Part shown: positions 1-8,318 of the stretch, in pieces
Numbering within the stretch: the first letter of the stretch is position 1
Layout: the number at the start of each line of letters is the position of its first letter
NCBI RefSeq assembly: GCF_900113045.1
Contig: NZ_FONY01000036.1
Span: 1-55,037, forward strand
DNA length: 55,037 bases
Source of the DNA: Thermoflexibacter ruber
GTDB lineage: Bacteria > Bacteroidota > Bacteroidia > Cytophagales > Thermoflexibacteraceae
Direction: 5' to 3'
The notes under the pieces: generated by a model
The model's database searches: none
Told to the model about the DNA's origin: nothing
What the model saw: the letters and a program-made list of their open reading frames with translations, nothing else
Made by a program: the position numbers and the translations under genes

Positions 1-315
1 CCTGACAAGGAAAAGATTTATGTGATTTGTGATAATGCACGATATTACAAAAATAAGCACTTACAAGAAAAATTGGCAAGTAGCAGGATAAAACAGCTTT
101 TCTTGCCTGCTTACTCGCCTAATCTTAATTTGATTGAAAGATTATGGAAATTTATGCGTAAAAAGGTCATTGATACTTGTTTTTATAGGAAGTTTCAAGA
201 TTTCAAGGAAAAGGTCTGTGAGTTTTTTACCCATATTGCCCAATATAAGCAGGAATTAGAAACCTTAATTTCTTGGAATTTTCATATCCCTAAAACCAAA
301 ACCAATTTTTATTGA
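1..315 (+). CDS. IS630-family transposase, C-terminal part (cut by window edge)
   Basis: The reading frame is open from the first base and ends at a TGA at 313-315, so only the C-terminal half of a transposase is visible. It shows the DDE catalytic core typical of the IS630/Tc1-mariner superfamily: a VICDNARYY segment carrying one Asp, then LPAYSPNLNLIERLW, whose Glu is the last catalytic acid. These enzymes cut and rejoin IS ends at TA targets. The intact 3' half suggests a recent or complete element, but the N terminus and left inverted repeat lie outside the window. No convincing right inverted repeat was recognised before 457. It borders the polysaccharide gene block, a common setting for IS elements. 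Confidence 0.85.
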   Translation, partial: PDKEKIYVICDNARYYKNKHLQEKLASSRIKQLFLPAYSPNLNLIERLWKFMRKKVIDTCFYRKFQDFKEKVCEFFTHIAQYKQELETLISWNFHIPKTKTNFY

Positions 316-362
316 GTATATTATTGTTTTTTCTGTGTTTTTTCTATTTACATTACTATATG

Positions 363-389
363 AAGGTGTTATTAAGCACTTTCAGCTAA
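363..389. repeat. Short hairpin repeat, copy 1
   Basis: A GTGTTATTAAGCAC hairpin followed by TTTCAGCTAA. A related copy, GTGTAGTAAACAC then TTTTAGCTAA, lies at 46217-46242, and the stem is kept by G-T for A-T exchange. Two copies only, so a repeat family is a tentative reading. Confidence 0.3.
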
Positions 390-456
390 CTCGGTTACTA
401 TTTGGGTTAAAAGTAAATAGAGAAGCAAGCTAAAACTTTATGAGGCTTCGTAAATA

Positions 457-1953
457 ATGTCAAAATCAAGCATAAGAAGTAAAGTAATTAGTAGCCTTTT
501 TTGGACTACGGGAGCTACTTTAATCAATGTATTTTCTCAAATAGCCTACACGTCTATTATGGGGCGTCTGTTAGACCCGTCTGCTTATGGATTAATGGCT
601 ATGGGAGATATTGTCCTAAGGTTTGTAAGCTATTTTTCAGGTATGGGATTATCCCAAGCCTTAGTACAAAAAGCAAATATGACTACAGAGGACATTCGTG
701 CAGCCTTTACTTCAAGTATCATGCTTGGTTTGTTTTTGTACTCACTCTTTTGGATTCTATCTCCTTTTTCTATTTACATTTTTCCTGTCGAAGAATTAGT
801 GCCTGTTATTCGTACTATGGCTTTATCTTTTGTGATAAGCAGTCTGTTCCTTACTGCCAATGCTTTACTCCGAAAAGAGCTAAAATTCAATATTACAGCC
901 AAAATTACTGTTATATCTGGCTTAATAGCTTCTTTTGGCATAGGATTACCATTAGCTTATCTCGGCTATGGTGTATGGAGTCTGGTTGTTTCTTCTCTTG
1001 CCCAAAGTATGATTTCTGGAGTTTGGGCATACTTGATAGTAAGGCACGATATAAGGCTAAGTTTTATTTGGAAGAATTATAAGCCTTTATTAGGTTTTGG
1101 TTTAAAAATAAGCATCAATAGTTTCTTAATTTTTTTAAGCTATAATTTAAATACAGTTCTTATTGGTAATCTATTGGGTAGTAAAGCATTAGGCTATTAC
1201 AACCGAGCTTCCTATATGGCTCAACTTCCTATCCAATATTTTACTCAAAGTATTTCACAAGTACTTTTTCCCGCAATGAGCAAGCTACAGCATGATACTG
1301 AAAAACTGAGAAAAGCGTATCTCACCTCAAGCGGGTATTTAGCCTTTGCTATTATTCCTACATGCGTAGGCATGAGTATTGCTGGAGAACCACTTATATT
1401 AGTATTTTTAGGGACCCGGTGGGAACCAAGCGTTCCTATTTTTCAAGTATTGGCGTTTGCCCCTATTTTTAACTTTTTGGCTATCTTTGGCAACTCAAGT
1501 CTTGATGCTACTAATCGCGTAGGGTTAAAAATCAAAATTACTCTTATTCATATTGCTATTATGCTCATCGGGATTGGTAGTTTTTATAGACTGGGTTCTA
1601 TCGGATTGGCTTTTGCAATAGTTATAGCTGATTTTGTTAAATACGTCATACTACTTTTTATTACTAAGAAGTATTTGCAATATACTACTCGCCAATGGTT
1701 TGAAACTTACCTACCTGCTTTTATTAATCTTTTATATCTTACACCCATTTTTCTGCTAATTCGCTTTTTTACAAATTATTGGGATATTGCGCATCTGATT
1801 TCTTTGATATTGTTTATATTTGCTGGGGGACTATGTATCCTTTTAGGATTTCTCAGCTCGCCACGAGTGTTAATCATTTTGGAAATAAAGAATCTCATAA
1901 GACCCATTGCTGGTAAGCCAGGTTTGGGTATGCTTAAATTTTTAATTAAATAA
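457..1953 (+). CDS. Polysaccharide flippase, MOP/Wzx-type
   Basis: A 498-residue, almost wholly hydrophobic protein with roughly 12 to 14 predicted membrane helices, the usual size of the RfbX/Wzx/TuaB branch of the MOP exporter superfamily. The N terminus (RSKVISSLFWTTGATLINVFSQIAYT) and the following GRLLDPSAYGLMAMG stretch match the family's first helices, where 'LxPxxyGlva' is typical. Such proteins flip undecaprenyl-linked oligosaccharide repeat units across the inner membrane. It opens a plus-strand run of five glycan genes ending at 6073, with only 26 bp to the next gene, so co-transcription is likely. No polymerase (Wzy) or chain-length regulator is visible, so the rest of the locus probably lies to the left beyond the transposase. 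Confidence 0.88.
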   Translation: MSKSSIRSKVISSLFWTTGATLINVFSQIAYTSIMGRLLDPSAYGLMAMGDIVLRFVSYFSGMGLSQALVQKANMTTEDIRAAFTSSIMLGLFLYSLFWILSPFSIYIFPVEELVPVIRTMALSFVISSLFLTANALLRKELKFNITAKITVISGLIASFGIGLPLAYLGYGVWSLVVSSLAQSMISGVWAYLIVRHDIRLSFIWKNYKPLLGFGLKISINSFLIFLSYNLNTVLIGNLLGSKALGYYNRASYMAQLPIQYFTQSISQVLFPAMSKLQHDTEKLRKAYLTSSGYLAFAIIPTCVGMSIAGEPLILVFLGTRWEPSVPIFQVLAFAPIFNFLAIFGNSSLDATNRVGLKIKITLIHIAIMLIGIGSFYRLGSIGLAFAIVIADFVKYVILLFITKKYLQYTTRQWFETYLPAFINLLYLTPIFLLIRFFTNYWDIAHLISLILFIFAGGLCILLGFLSSPRVLIILEIKNLIRPIAGKPGLGMLKFLIK

Positions 1954-1979
1954 GAAATATTATATTTTATTCAAAATAT

Positions 1980-3011
1980 ATGAAACTACTTTATCTACCT
2001 AATGAAGCGGCCTTAGACAAGATGCAAATAGGACCAAGAAAAGCGTTCAAATGGCTATTAGATAGAGGCGATTTATCTGCTCTTGAAATTTTTTCTTTCT
2101 TGCATGAGTCTATCCAATATGGATTGGAATTAACAAGAGAAAAAATTACTCAATTGGTAGAGAAATTTCAGCCAGATGTCATTTTCTGGCAGCATATAGA
2201 CAGATTTGATATTTCTGATGACTTCATACATAAGCTCAAAAAGAGCACATCTCAACCTAAAATAATTTATCATGAGGCTGACCCTTACTCTAAATACATA
2301 AAAGTCATTAATAACAACATGCGAATTATGTTTCGTAATTCAGATGCAGTATTTATGGTAGGAGCGGGTTCTTTTGCTAATTTGGCAATAGAGGCAGGTG
2401 CAAAAAGAGTCTATTTCTCTCCTCATGTTTTTGATAGTATTCGTTTTGGGACTGATTGGGAACCTACCTTACAAAGAGAAAATGATATAGTAATGATTGC
2501 TAACGCTCAAGGCTATGTCCGAATACCCGGACGTTATTTCCCGGGTAGCCAGCGTCGCAAAGAGTTAGGCAAAAAACTGAGCATGATTTTTGGTAAACGT
2601 TTTGCCCTTTACGGCAAAGGATGGGATGGTTTAGAAGCATCAAGAGGTTTACTCCCTTTTAATCAACAAGAAAATGCCATACGTTCTGCTTGGATAAGTA
2701 TTAATTGGGACCATTTTGATAAGGAACCATTTTATTTCTCAAATCGCTTACCCATATCCTTAGCCGCAGGTGTGCCTCATATTACCTCATGGCATCCAGG
2801 GTATGATATCGTTTTTAAAGAGTGTAAGGGAGGACTTTACGCTGCAAAAACAGTAGATGAAGCAATAGAAATAGCCCGATATTTACTGAGCCAACCTAAG
2901 GAGTTTTTGATAGAGGAAGGGCATAAAGGCAAAGAGTTTGTATTCAAGCACTTAGAGGCAAACATAGTATATAGTAATATTATCAATAAGGTAAAAGAGG
3001 TTTTCTTTTAA
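1980..3011 (+). CDS. GT-B glycosyltransferase, CgeB / Glyco_trans_1_2 type
   Basis: 343 residues. The C-terminal third has the Glyco_trans_1_2 (CgeB-like) pattern: 'SINWDHFDKEPFYFSNRLPI' followed by LAAGVPHITSWHPGYDIVF and an AKTVDEAIEIARYLL segment, equivalent to the donor-binding part of GT-B enzymes. The N-terminal half is a Rossmann-like domain (FQPDVIFWQHID). No signal peptide or membrane helix is apparent, so it probably acts at the cytoplasmic face on lipid-linked intermediates. It follows the flippase by 26 bp. The sugar donor and acceptor cannot be read from the sequence. Confidence 0.75.
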   Translation: MKLLYLPNEAALDKMQIGPRKAFKWLLDRGDLSALEIFSFLHESIQYGLELTREKITQLVEKFQPDVIFWQHIDRFDISDDFIHKLKKSTSQPKIIYHEADPYSKYIKVINNNMRIMFRNSDAVFMVGAGSFANLAIEAGAKRVYFSPHVFDSIRFGTDWEPTLQRENDIVMIANAQGYVRIPGRYFPGSQRRKELGKKLSMIFGKRFALYGKGWDGLEASRGLLPFNQQENAIRSAWISINWDHFDKEPFYFSNRLPISLAAGVPHITSWHPGYDIVFKECKGGLYAAKTVDEAIEIARYLLSQPKEFLIEEGHKGKEFVFKHLEANIVYSNIINKVKEVFF

Positions 3012-3045
3012 TTCAGGCTTTTGAAACTCAAAAATTCCATATAAA

Positions 3046-3077
3046 GCCTCTCAGAAGGAGAGGGGCATGGGTGAGGC
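3046..3077. repeat. Intergenic GC-rich hairpin resembling a dispersed Bacteroidota repeat
   Basis: CCTCTC AGAAG GAGAGG forms a 6-bp stem at 3047-3063, followed by GGCATGGGTGAGGC. The pattern resembles a 'CCTCTCC...GGAGAGG...GTGAGG' repeat that I recall from other Bacteroidota genomes. It could act as a weak terminator after the upstream glycosyltransferase. Confidence 0.45.
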
Positions 3078-3194
3078 AATAAAAAAACACTTTCGCAAGA
3101 AGTCTATTAGATACCTTCATTAATCAACAATATCAAAAGTTAGTAAAATATTGTATATTTGAATTAGTATTATAAACAAAAATTCATTAATTTT

Positions 3195-4214
3195 ATGGTA
3201 AAAGAGAGTGATGTAAAGTTTGACATAGATTTACTGGATAGTAAATCAAATATCAATAAGACACCTTTGATAGGGGTATTAAATCCTGCTATCACAACTT
3301 CTAATCTTGGAGACCAAATTATTTCAGATGCAGTATATCGTGAACTCAACAAGATGTTTCCTATGCATTTTTTCATAGATTTTCCTACAACTCTTAGCCT
3401 CACAAAAAAAGTATATAAGAGAATGAAAAAAACTAAGTACTCCTTTGTAGGAGGTACCAATATTCTATCCTCAAACTTTTTAAAATATAAGCAATGGCAG
3501 TTAGGCATTAAAGATGCGTTAAGAGGTAATGACGTGGTTTTAATGGGGGTAGGTTGGTGGCAATATCAAAAAAAACCAAACTTATATACGGCAACTATTC
3601 TGAAAAGGGTTTTGCACAAAGAGATTCTACACTCAGTGAGAGATGAGTACACTCGGCAACAATTACTATCTATAGGGATTAAAAATGTTATTAATACAGG
3701 CTGCCCTACCACATGGGAACTTACCCCAGATTTTTGTAGTACAATTCCTTCAACAAAAGGAGATTCTGTAGTTTTTACGCTAACAGACTACAATAAGGAC
3801 AAGGCAAATGATAAAGAAATGATTCGTCTGTTAGTCGAGCATTATCAAACCGTGTATTTCTGGCCTCAGGGAATTAGTGATATTGAATATTTTAAGAACT
3901 TTCGGCAAGATTTCCCAAATATAGAAATAGTACCTCCACTTCTTAAATCTTATGATAAACTATTATCAAATTTGGAATCCTTAGATTATGTAGGGACTCG
4001 CTTACATGGAGGAATTAGAGCTCTTCATCGCGGCAAACGCTCTATTATTATTGGAATCGATAATAGAGCTAAAGAAATGGCAAAAGACATTAAACTTCCT
4101 GTAGTGAATAGAGGAGATATTCAAACTTTAAAAAGTCAAATACTCTATCCAATGGATTGCCAATTGAATATACCCATTTCTTCTATTGAACAATGGAAAT
4201 CTCAATTTAAATAG
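3195..4214 (+). CDS. Polysaccharide pyruvyl transferase family protein
   Basis: 339 residues with the layout of the polysaccharide pyruvyl transferase family (WcaK/AmsJ/CsaB): an early NLGDQIISDAVYREL segment (the 'GN.GD' turn), SFVGGTNIL, VVLMGVGWW, SVRDEYTRQQL (the conserved S-x-RD) and YVGTRLHGGIRALHRGK near the C terminus, where the RLHG motif is the family hallmark. These enzymes add pyruvate ketals to sugars of exopolysaccharides or cell-wall glycans using phosphoenolpyruvate. Upstream lies a -7-like TATATTTG at 3154-3161, but no clear -33 element, so it may have its own weak promoter. Neighbours are glycan genes on the same strand. Confidence 0.83.
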   Translation: MVKESDVKFDIDLLDSKSNINKTPLIGVLNPAITTSNLGDQIISDAVYRELNKMFPMHFFIDFPTTLSLTKKVYKRMKKTKYSFVGGTNILSSNFLKYKQWQLGIKDALRGNDVVLMGVGWWQYQKKPNLYTATILKRVLHKEILHSVRDEYTRQQLLSIGIKNVINTGCPTTWELTPDFCSTIPSTKGDSVVFTLTDYNKDKANDKEMIRLLVEHYQTVYFWPQGISDIEYFKNFRQDFPNIEIVPPLLKSYDKLLSNLESLDYVGTRLHGGIRALHRGKRSIIIGIDNRAKEMAKDIKLPVVNRGDIQTLKSQILYPMDCQLNIPISSIEQWKSQFK

Positions 4215-4310
4215 AAAATCAATACTAATATGCTCCGAAGATAAGGACAATCTTCTTTTTTCAGATTCTTTAAAAATGTTATCCATACTCACTTATACAT
4301 TTTCTACCTT

Positions 4311-5450
4311 ATGAACATATTGTGGTTATCCCCTAATAAAAGTGCACCTTGGATTGATAGCTTAGCCAAAAAATTATTAGAGATTACTAATATTAATTTG
4401 ACTATTTTAGAATATAGTTATAGCCAAAAGGAAGAAGTAGTCGAAGAGATGAAAAACGGAATTCGCTATATCACATTAAAAGTCCCCTCAAAAAAAATGG
4501 ATTTATTAAGTTTCTTTTGGATTAGAATAAATATTATAAAATCGTATTTGAATAAAATTTATAAGGAGTATGATTTAATTCATATACATGGTTCAGAACA
4601 TGAGTTTCACGTGAGTTCTTACCATCTTGATATACCACAAGTATTATCTATACAAGGTATTTTAGATGAGTGTAGAAAAGTACTCAATAATGAACATATT
4701 TTTTCTGATTGGCGTGTAACAAGATGGAACTTAGGAGCATATTATGAAAGAAGATACTTGACTAAAATAAAAAATTTTATTTGTCGTACACACTGGGATA
4801 AACAATTTGTAAAAAAGATTAATCCTAAAGCCAATATATTTCATAACTGGGAACCACTGCGCGAGCCGTTCCAGACTTATATATATCATTCGCAAGCTCT
4901 TAATATAGCCTTTGTCGGTGGAGATAATCCTATCAAAGGATTGCGAGAGTTGCTTATTGCATTCAATTTAGTAAAAAACGAATTACCTTCTAAGTTGATA
5001 GTCATGGGAAGTTGTAAGTATAGTACAGTAAAAGAAATTATTGAAAAAGGAAATTTGTATAACATTAATGAAGGAGACGTAGAAGTTGCTGGTTTTCGTA
5101 ATGCAGAACAAATGTTGGAAGTATATACCAATTGCTTTTGTTTAGTACACCCTACTTACATTGACAATAGTCCAAACTCAGTCTGTGAAGCCCAATTAGC
5201 AGGTCTGCCCGTAATTGCCAGTAATGTAGGAGGAGTAAGTTCCTTAATTGACCACATGGAAACAGGTCTTTTAACAAGTCTGCACCCAGAAGAAATTGCT
5301 GAAAATATCAAATTATTATATCATAATACTAATTTGAGAAAAGCTATCTCAGAAAAAGCACGTATTTTGGCACAAAAGCGGCATGATTCAAACGAAATAG
5401 CTCAAATAACACTTAATATTTATCAAACTATTATGAAAAATCATGTATAG
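4311..5450 (+). CDS. Glycosyltransferase family 4 protein
   Basis: 379 residues with a GT-B fold. The C-terminal half contains the GT4 elements: NIAFVGGDNPIKGLRELLIAF (donor-site glycine loop and the KG pair), SKLIVMGS, then 'HPTYIDNSPNSVCEAQLAGL' with the E-x7-E-type Glu in SVCEAQ, and PVIASNVGG. The N-terminal half has 'DLIHIHGSEHE', typical of the acceptor domain. It is soluble or membrane-associated and transfers a nucleotide-activated sugar with retention in the family. Specific substrate unknown. It is separated from the preceding gene by 96 bp and from the acyltransferase by 35 bp. Confidence 0.85.
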   Translation: MNILWLSPNKSAPWIDSLAKKLLEITNINLTILEYSYSQKEEVVEEMKNGIRYITLKVPSKKMDLLSFFWIRINIIKSYLNKIYKEYDLIHIHGSEHEFHVSSYHLDIPQVLSIQGILDECRKVLNNEHIFSDWRVTRWNLGAYYERRYLTKIKNFICRTHWDKQFVKKINPKANIFHNWEPLREPFQTYIYHSQALNIAFVGGDNPIKGLRELLIAFNLVKNELPSKLIVMGSCKYSTVKEIIEKGNLYNINEGDVEVAGFRNAEQMLEVYTNCFCLVHPTYIDNSPNSVCEAQLAGLPVIASNVGGVSSLIDHMETGLLTSLHPEEIAENIKLLYHNTNLRKAISEKARILAQKRHDSNEIAQITLNIYQTIMKNHV

Positions 5451-5485
5451 CGATTAAGTTTGTTACTAAAAAATAGAATACAACT

Positions 5486-6073
5486 ATGTTTTACCGTTGG
5501 TGGGGTCTCAGAACTATACAATTAAAAATAGAAAACACTTGGTTCAATTTTTTGTATAAAAAGAGATTAGGGAATAAACTACAAATATTTGGATTCCCTT
5601 TTATTTTCATGCCTAAGGGAGCCGAGGTAAAGTTTGGTACAGGAATTAGGCTTATTTCTGATAGCTACTTTAGCGAACCGGGTATCAATCACCCCGTCAT
5701 GATTAGGCTAATGAATAAAAATGCTAAACTCACTGTAGGTAATAATGTTGGTATCAGTGGAGGAGGAATTTGCGTGCAAACAGAGGTAGAAATAGGAAAT
5801 GATGTAATGCTTGGAGCTAATTCCTTTATTACAGATACGGATTTCCATCCGGTTGGCCCGGAGAATCGGCGAAGAAGCAGGGAAGGAGTAGGAACAAAGA
5901 AAGTAACTATAGAAGATAATGTGTTTTTAGGAATGAATGTGATTGTTCTGAAAGGTGTTACTATAGGCAAGAACTCCATTGTTGGCGCAGGAAGTGTAGT
6001 AGCTACAGATATACCACCCAATCAAATCTGGGCTGGTGTGCCTGCTAAGTTTGTCAAAGAAATTAAGTCATAG
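5486..6073 (+). CDS. Left-handed beta-helix acyltransferase (WcaF/Maa-like)
   Basis: 195 residues dominated by hexapeptide repeats of the left-handed beta-helix type: VGNNVGISGGGICVQTEVEIGNDVMLG, then VTIEDNVFLGMNVIVLKGVTIG and NSIVGAGSVVATDIPPNQIWAGVPAKFVK. The DTDFHPV loop supplies the catalytic His expected in O-acetyltransferases of the WcaF/Maa/NodL group, which use acetyl-CoA. The C-terminal 'GVPAKFVKEI' is the standard end. As last gene of the polysaccharide run it most likely O-acetylates a sugar of the same glycan. Confidence 0.86.
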   Translation: MFYRWWGLRTIQLKIENTWFNFLYKKRLGNKLQIFGFPFIFMPKGAEVKFGTGIRLISDSYFSEPGINHPVMIRLMNKNAKLTVGNNVGISGGGICVQTEVEIGNDVMLGANSFITDTDFHPVGPENRRRSREGVGTKKVTIEDNVFLGMNVIVLKGVTIGKNSIVGAGSVVATDIPPNQIWAGVPAKFVKEIKS

Positions 6074-6166
6074 TTCTTATGTACAGCTATCTATTTAGCT
6101 ATATGAGATTTAATATAATTATTTGTAAAAATTCTTTCCTAAAAAGAAATTTTTATCCCCCTTACT

Positions 6167-8134
6167 ATGAGAAAGTTTCTTTTTTTTATCCTGATTTGCC
6201 TAATCCTTATTGCTGGTTTCCTCTATTTCACTAAGCAGTTAGGCTATACAAGACTGATTTACTTTATTCCCAAAGATGCCATTTATATTTTAGAAACTGA
6301 CGAGCCTATCAAAACTTGGGAAAAGCTAAGCAGTAGTGCCGTCTGGAAGCATCTGCAATCCCAAGCTACTTTTGCCGAGCTTACTAAAAGTGCCAATTCC
6401 TTAGACTCGCTCATCAAGCAAAACAAAGAAATTTTTGACCTTTTGGGCAGTCGCAAAGTGATGGTTTCCGCACATCTATACAAAGCCAAAGACTATGATT
6501 TTCTCTTTGTGGCAGACCTTCAGCATGCCGCCGTGCTAACTTTCTTAGAAAACTACTTGGGTGCTTTACCCATGCAGCAGTACAAGTACAGCAGGCGCAC
6601 ACTCAGCAAATTTACTATTCACGAACTCCAAGACAAAGCAAGCAAAGAAACTTTACATCTGGCTTTTGTCAATAACGCACTGATTGGCAGTTGGAAAGCA
6701 AAGTTAGTGGAAGATGCCCTCACACAATTTGAATCACCTGAAATAGGGAAGAATCCTCATTTTACTGCCATTAGCGAAAAAGTGAGTGAGAGAGGTATAT
6801 TTCGGCTGTATTTGCAATATGCGTATTTAGACGAGTTTATGCGTTGCTACATGGAAGAAGACAATGAGTACGTCCAAGACCTTAGCGAAACTATTTTATA
6901 TACGGGTTTGGACTGTAACGTCATAGAGGACAGCCTTATCCAAATGAAAGGTTATACCAATATTAATGATTCCGTAGCCTCATACTTGCAAGCACTCGCC
7001 CAAGCAGGGAAGGGACGCTTTTCTGCTTTTAATGTTATTCCTCAGCGGAGTGCTTTTAGCATGAGTTTGGGGTTTTCGGATTTTTCCAAATTCTTTCAAC
7101 AATGGAAAGAAGTGTATCAAAAAGACAATCCTGAAAAGTGGGCAGAATACGAAGCTGATATTTTAAAAGTAGAAAGTTTTTTAAAAATCAGTTTGGAAAA
7201 AAACTTTTTTTCTTGGATTGGAGAAGAAATATGCTTTGTGCAAACGCAACCCAAAGGTTTGGGTAGGGACAGTGAAATAGCCGTAATTATCACCGCCCAA
7301 GATATTGGAGAAGCCAAAGGCAATCTGGACTTTATCAGCGAGCAGATTCGCAAGCGTTCCCCAGTCAAGTTTAGAGAGGTAGAATACGGAGGCTTTACGA
7401 TTAAGTACATGGCAGTCAAGGGTTTCTTTCGTTTATTCTTAGGCAAATTCTTTGAAAAATTAGAAAAACCCTATTATACCATCATTGGCGAGCATGTTAT
7501 CTTTAGCAATCACCCCCAAACACTTAAAGACATCATCAATGACTATAATGAGCGAAAAACATTAGCCAAATCAGAACGTTTTGATAGATTTTTTGAGGAG
7601 TTCTCCTCAGCTGGCAGTATTTTTATTTATTGCCAAACGCCTGTTTTACAGCAAACTATCAGACCTTTGCTACAACCTACCACTTGGCAAGCTATGCAAA
7701 CCAATCGCAATTATATTCAGTGTTTTGACCAGATAGGCTTCCAACTCATCGGTAATGGGCAAATCTTTGAAACTAATTTACTTTCTACTTTCACTAATCC
7801 TGTCCTTTATCCTGAATATTTTGCAAAATTTTATGAAAGGAATATACAAGTCGTTGATAGTTTGATAGATATAGAAGCCCCCTTAGAAATTATATTAAGC
7901 GATTTGGACATAAAAAAATATACTGAGAAGTATGCTAACGGCAAGATAAAAGTAGAGGCAGAGATAAAAAATGGATTAAAGCATGGCACTTATAAAGAAT
8001 ACTACCCCAATGGAGAAATAAAAATCAAAGGAGAATACTATAAAGACCTACAAGATGGGACTTGGCGATACTATGACGAGAAGGGAAAACTCACCAAAAA
8101 ACGTAGATTCAAGCGGGGGCAGGAACTGTTTTAG
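6167..8134 (+). CDS. DUF3352-like membrane-anchored protein with C-terminal MORN-type repeats
   Basis: 655 residues. A single N-terminal hydrophobic helix (residues about 3-22) acts as signal anchor. The large middle part begins FIPKDAIYILETDEPIKTWE and resembles the DUF3352 family of exported proteins of unknown function. The last about 65 residues hold MORN_2/YwqK-type repeats: YANGKIKVEAEIKNGLKHG, 'YKEYYPNGEIKIKGEY' and DGTWRYYDEKGKL. Such repeats are beta-hairpins found in many Bacteroidota surface or antitoxin-like proteins. The combination is odd and no enzymatic motif was found. It starts 93 bp after the polysaccharide block and may not belong to it. Confidence 0.6.
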   Translation: MRKFLFFILICLILIAGFLYFTKQLGYTRLIYFIPKDAIYILETDEPIKTWEKLSSSAVWKHLQSQATFAELTKSANSLDSLIKQNKEIFDLLGSRKVMVSAHLYKAKDYDFLFVADLQHAAVLTFLENYLGALPMQQYKYSRRTLSKFTIHELQDKASKETLHLAFVNNALIGSWKAKLVEDALTQFESPEIGKNPHFTAISEKVSERGIFRLYLQYAYLDEFMRCYMEEDNEYVQDLSETILYTGLDCNVIEDSLIQMKGYTNINDSVASYLQALAQAGKGRFSAFNVIPQRSAFSMSLGFSDFSKFFQQWKEVYQKDNPEKWAEYEADILKVESFLKISLEKNFFSWIGEEICFVQTQPKGLGRDSEIAVIITAQDIGEAKGNLDFISEQIRKRSPVKFREVEYGGFTIKYMAVKGFFRLFLGKFFEKLEKPYYTIIGEHVIFSNHPQTLKDIINDYNERKTLAKSERFDRFFEEFSSAGSIFIYCQTPVLQQTIRPLLQPTTWQAMQTNRNYIQCFDQIGFQLIGNGQIFETNLLSTFTNPVLYPEYFAKFYERNIQVVDSLIDIEAPLEIILSDLDIKKYTEKYANGKIKVEAEIKNGLKHGTYKEYYPNGEIKIKGEYYKDLQDGTWRYYDEKGKLTKKRRFKRGQELF

Positions 8135-8160
8135 ATACAAACTTTTCCCACAAAACAAAA

Positions 8161-8192
8161 TTGTAAATCATGCAGTTACTTTGCTATCTTTG
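8161..8192 (+). promoter_or_regulatory. Candidate promoter for gcvP (TTG...TATCTTTG)
   Basis: TATCTTTG at 8185-8192 matches the Bacteroidota -7 consensus TAnnTTTG; TTG at 8161-8163 lies 21 bp upstream in -33 position. Transcription would start near 8199, giving a leader of about 120 nt before gcvP. Confidence 0.6.
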
Positions 8193-8318
8193 CAGAAAAT
8201 TTGAAAAATGCAACTTGGTGCCGCATGGCTTGTTGCTTGTGCTGAGTTGCAAGCAATAAACAAATAACAAAGAATCATAAACCATAAACAAGGAACAATA
8301 AGCGAGAAAGATAAATCA
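8193..8318 (+). promoter_or_regulatory. gcvP leader with two competing hairpins
   Basis: Two perfect 7-bp stems cannot both form: TGCAACT (8209-8215) with AGTTGCA (8245-8251), and TTGCTTG (8233-8239) with CAAGCAA (8250-8256), because they share 8250-8251. The rest up to the start codon is A-rich and unstructured. No resemblance to the glycine riboswitch was recognised and there is no U-tract, so any control would more likely be on stability or translation. Confidence 0.35.

Noticed and set aside
343-421. TCTATTTAC (343-351) and GTAAATAGA (413-421) as IS terminal inverted repeats
   Set aside because: Only 9 bp, AT-rich, and both arms lie on the same side of the transposase; no matching left end is available in the window.
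501-1082. 193-codon plus-strand frame within the flippase gene
   Set aside because: Shifted frame of a clear membrane transporter; composition is not protein-like.
8193-8318. Glycine riboswitch upstream of gcvP
   Set aside because: No conserved tandem aptamer sequence; only simple competing stems were seen.
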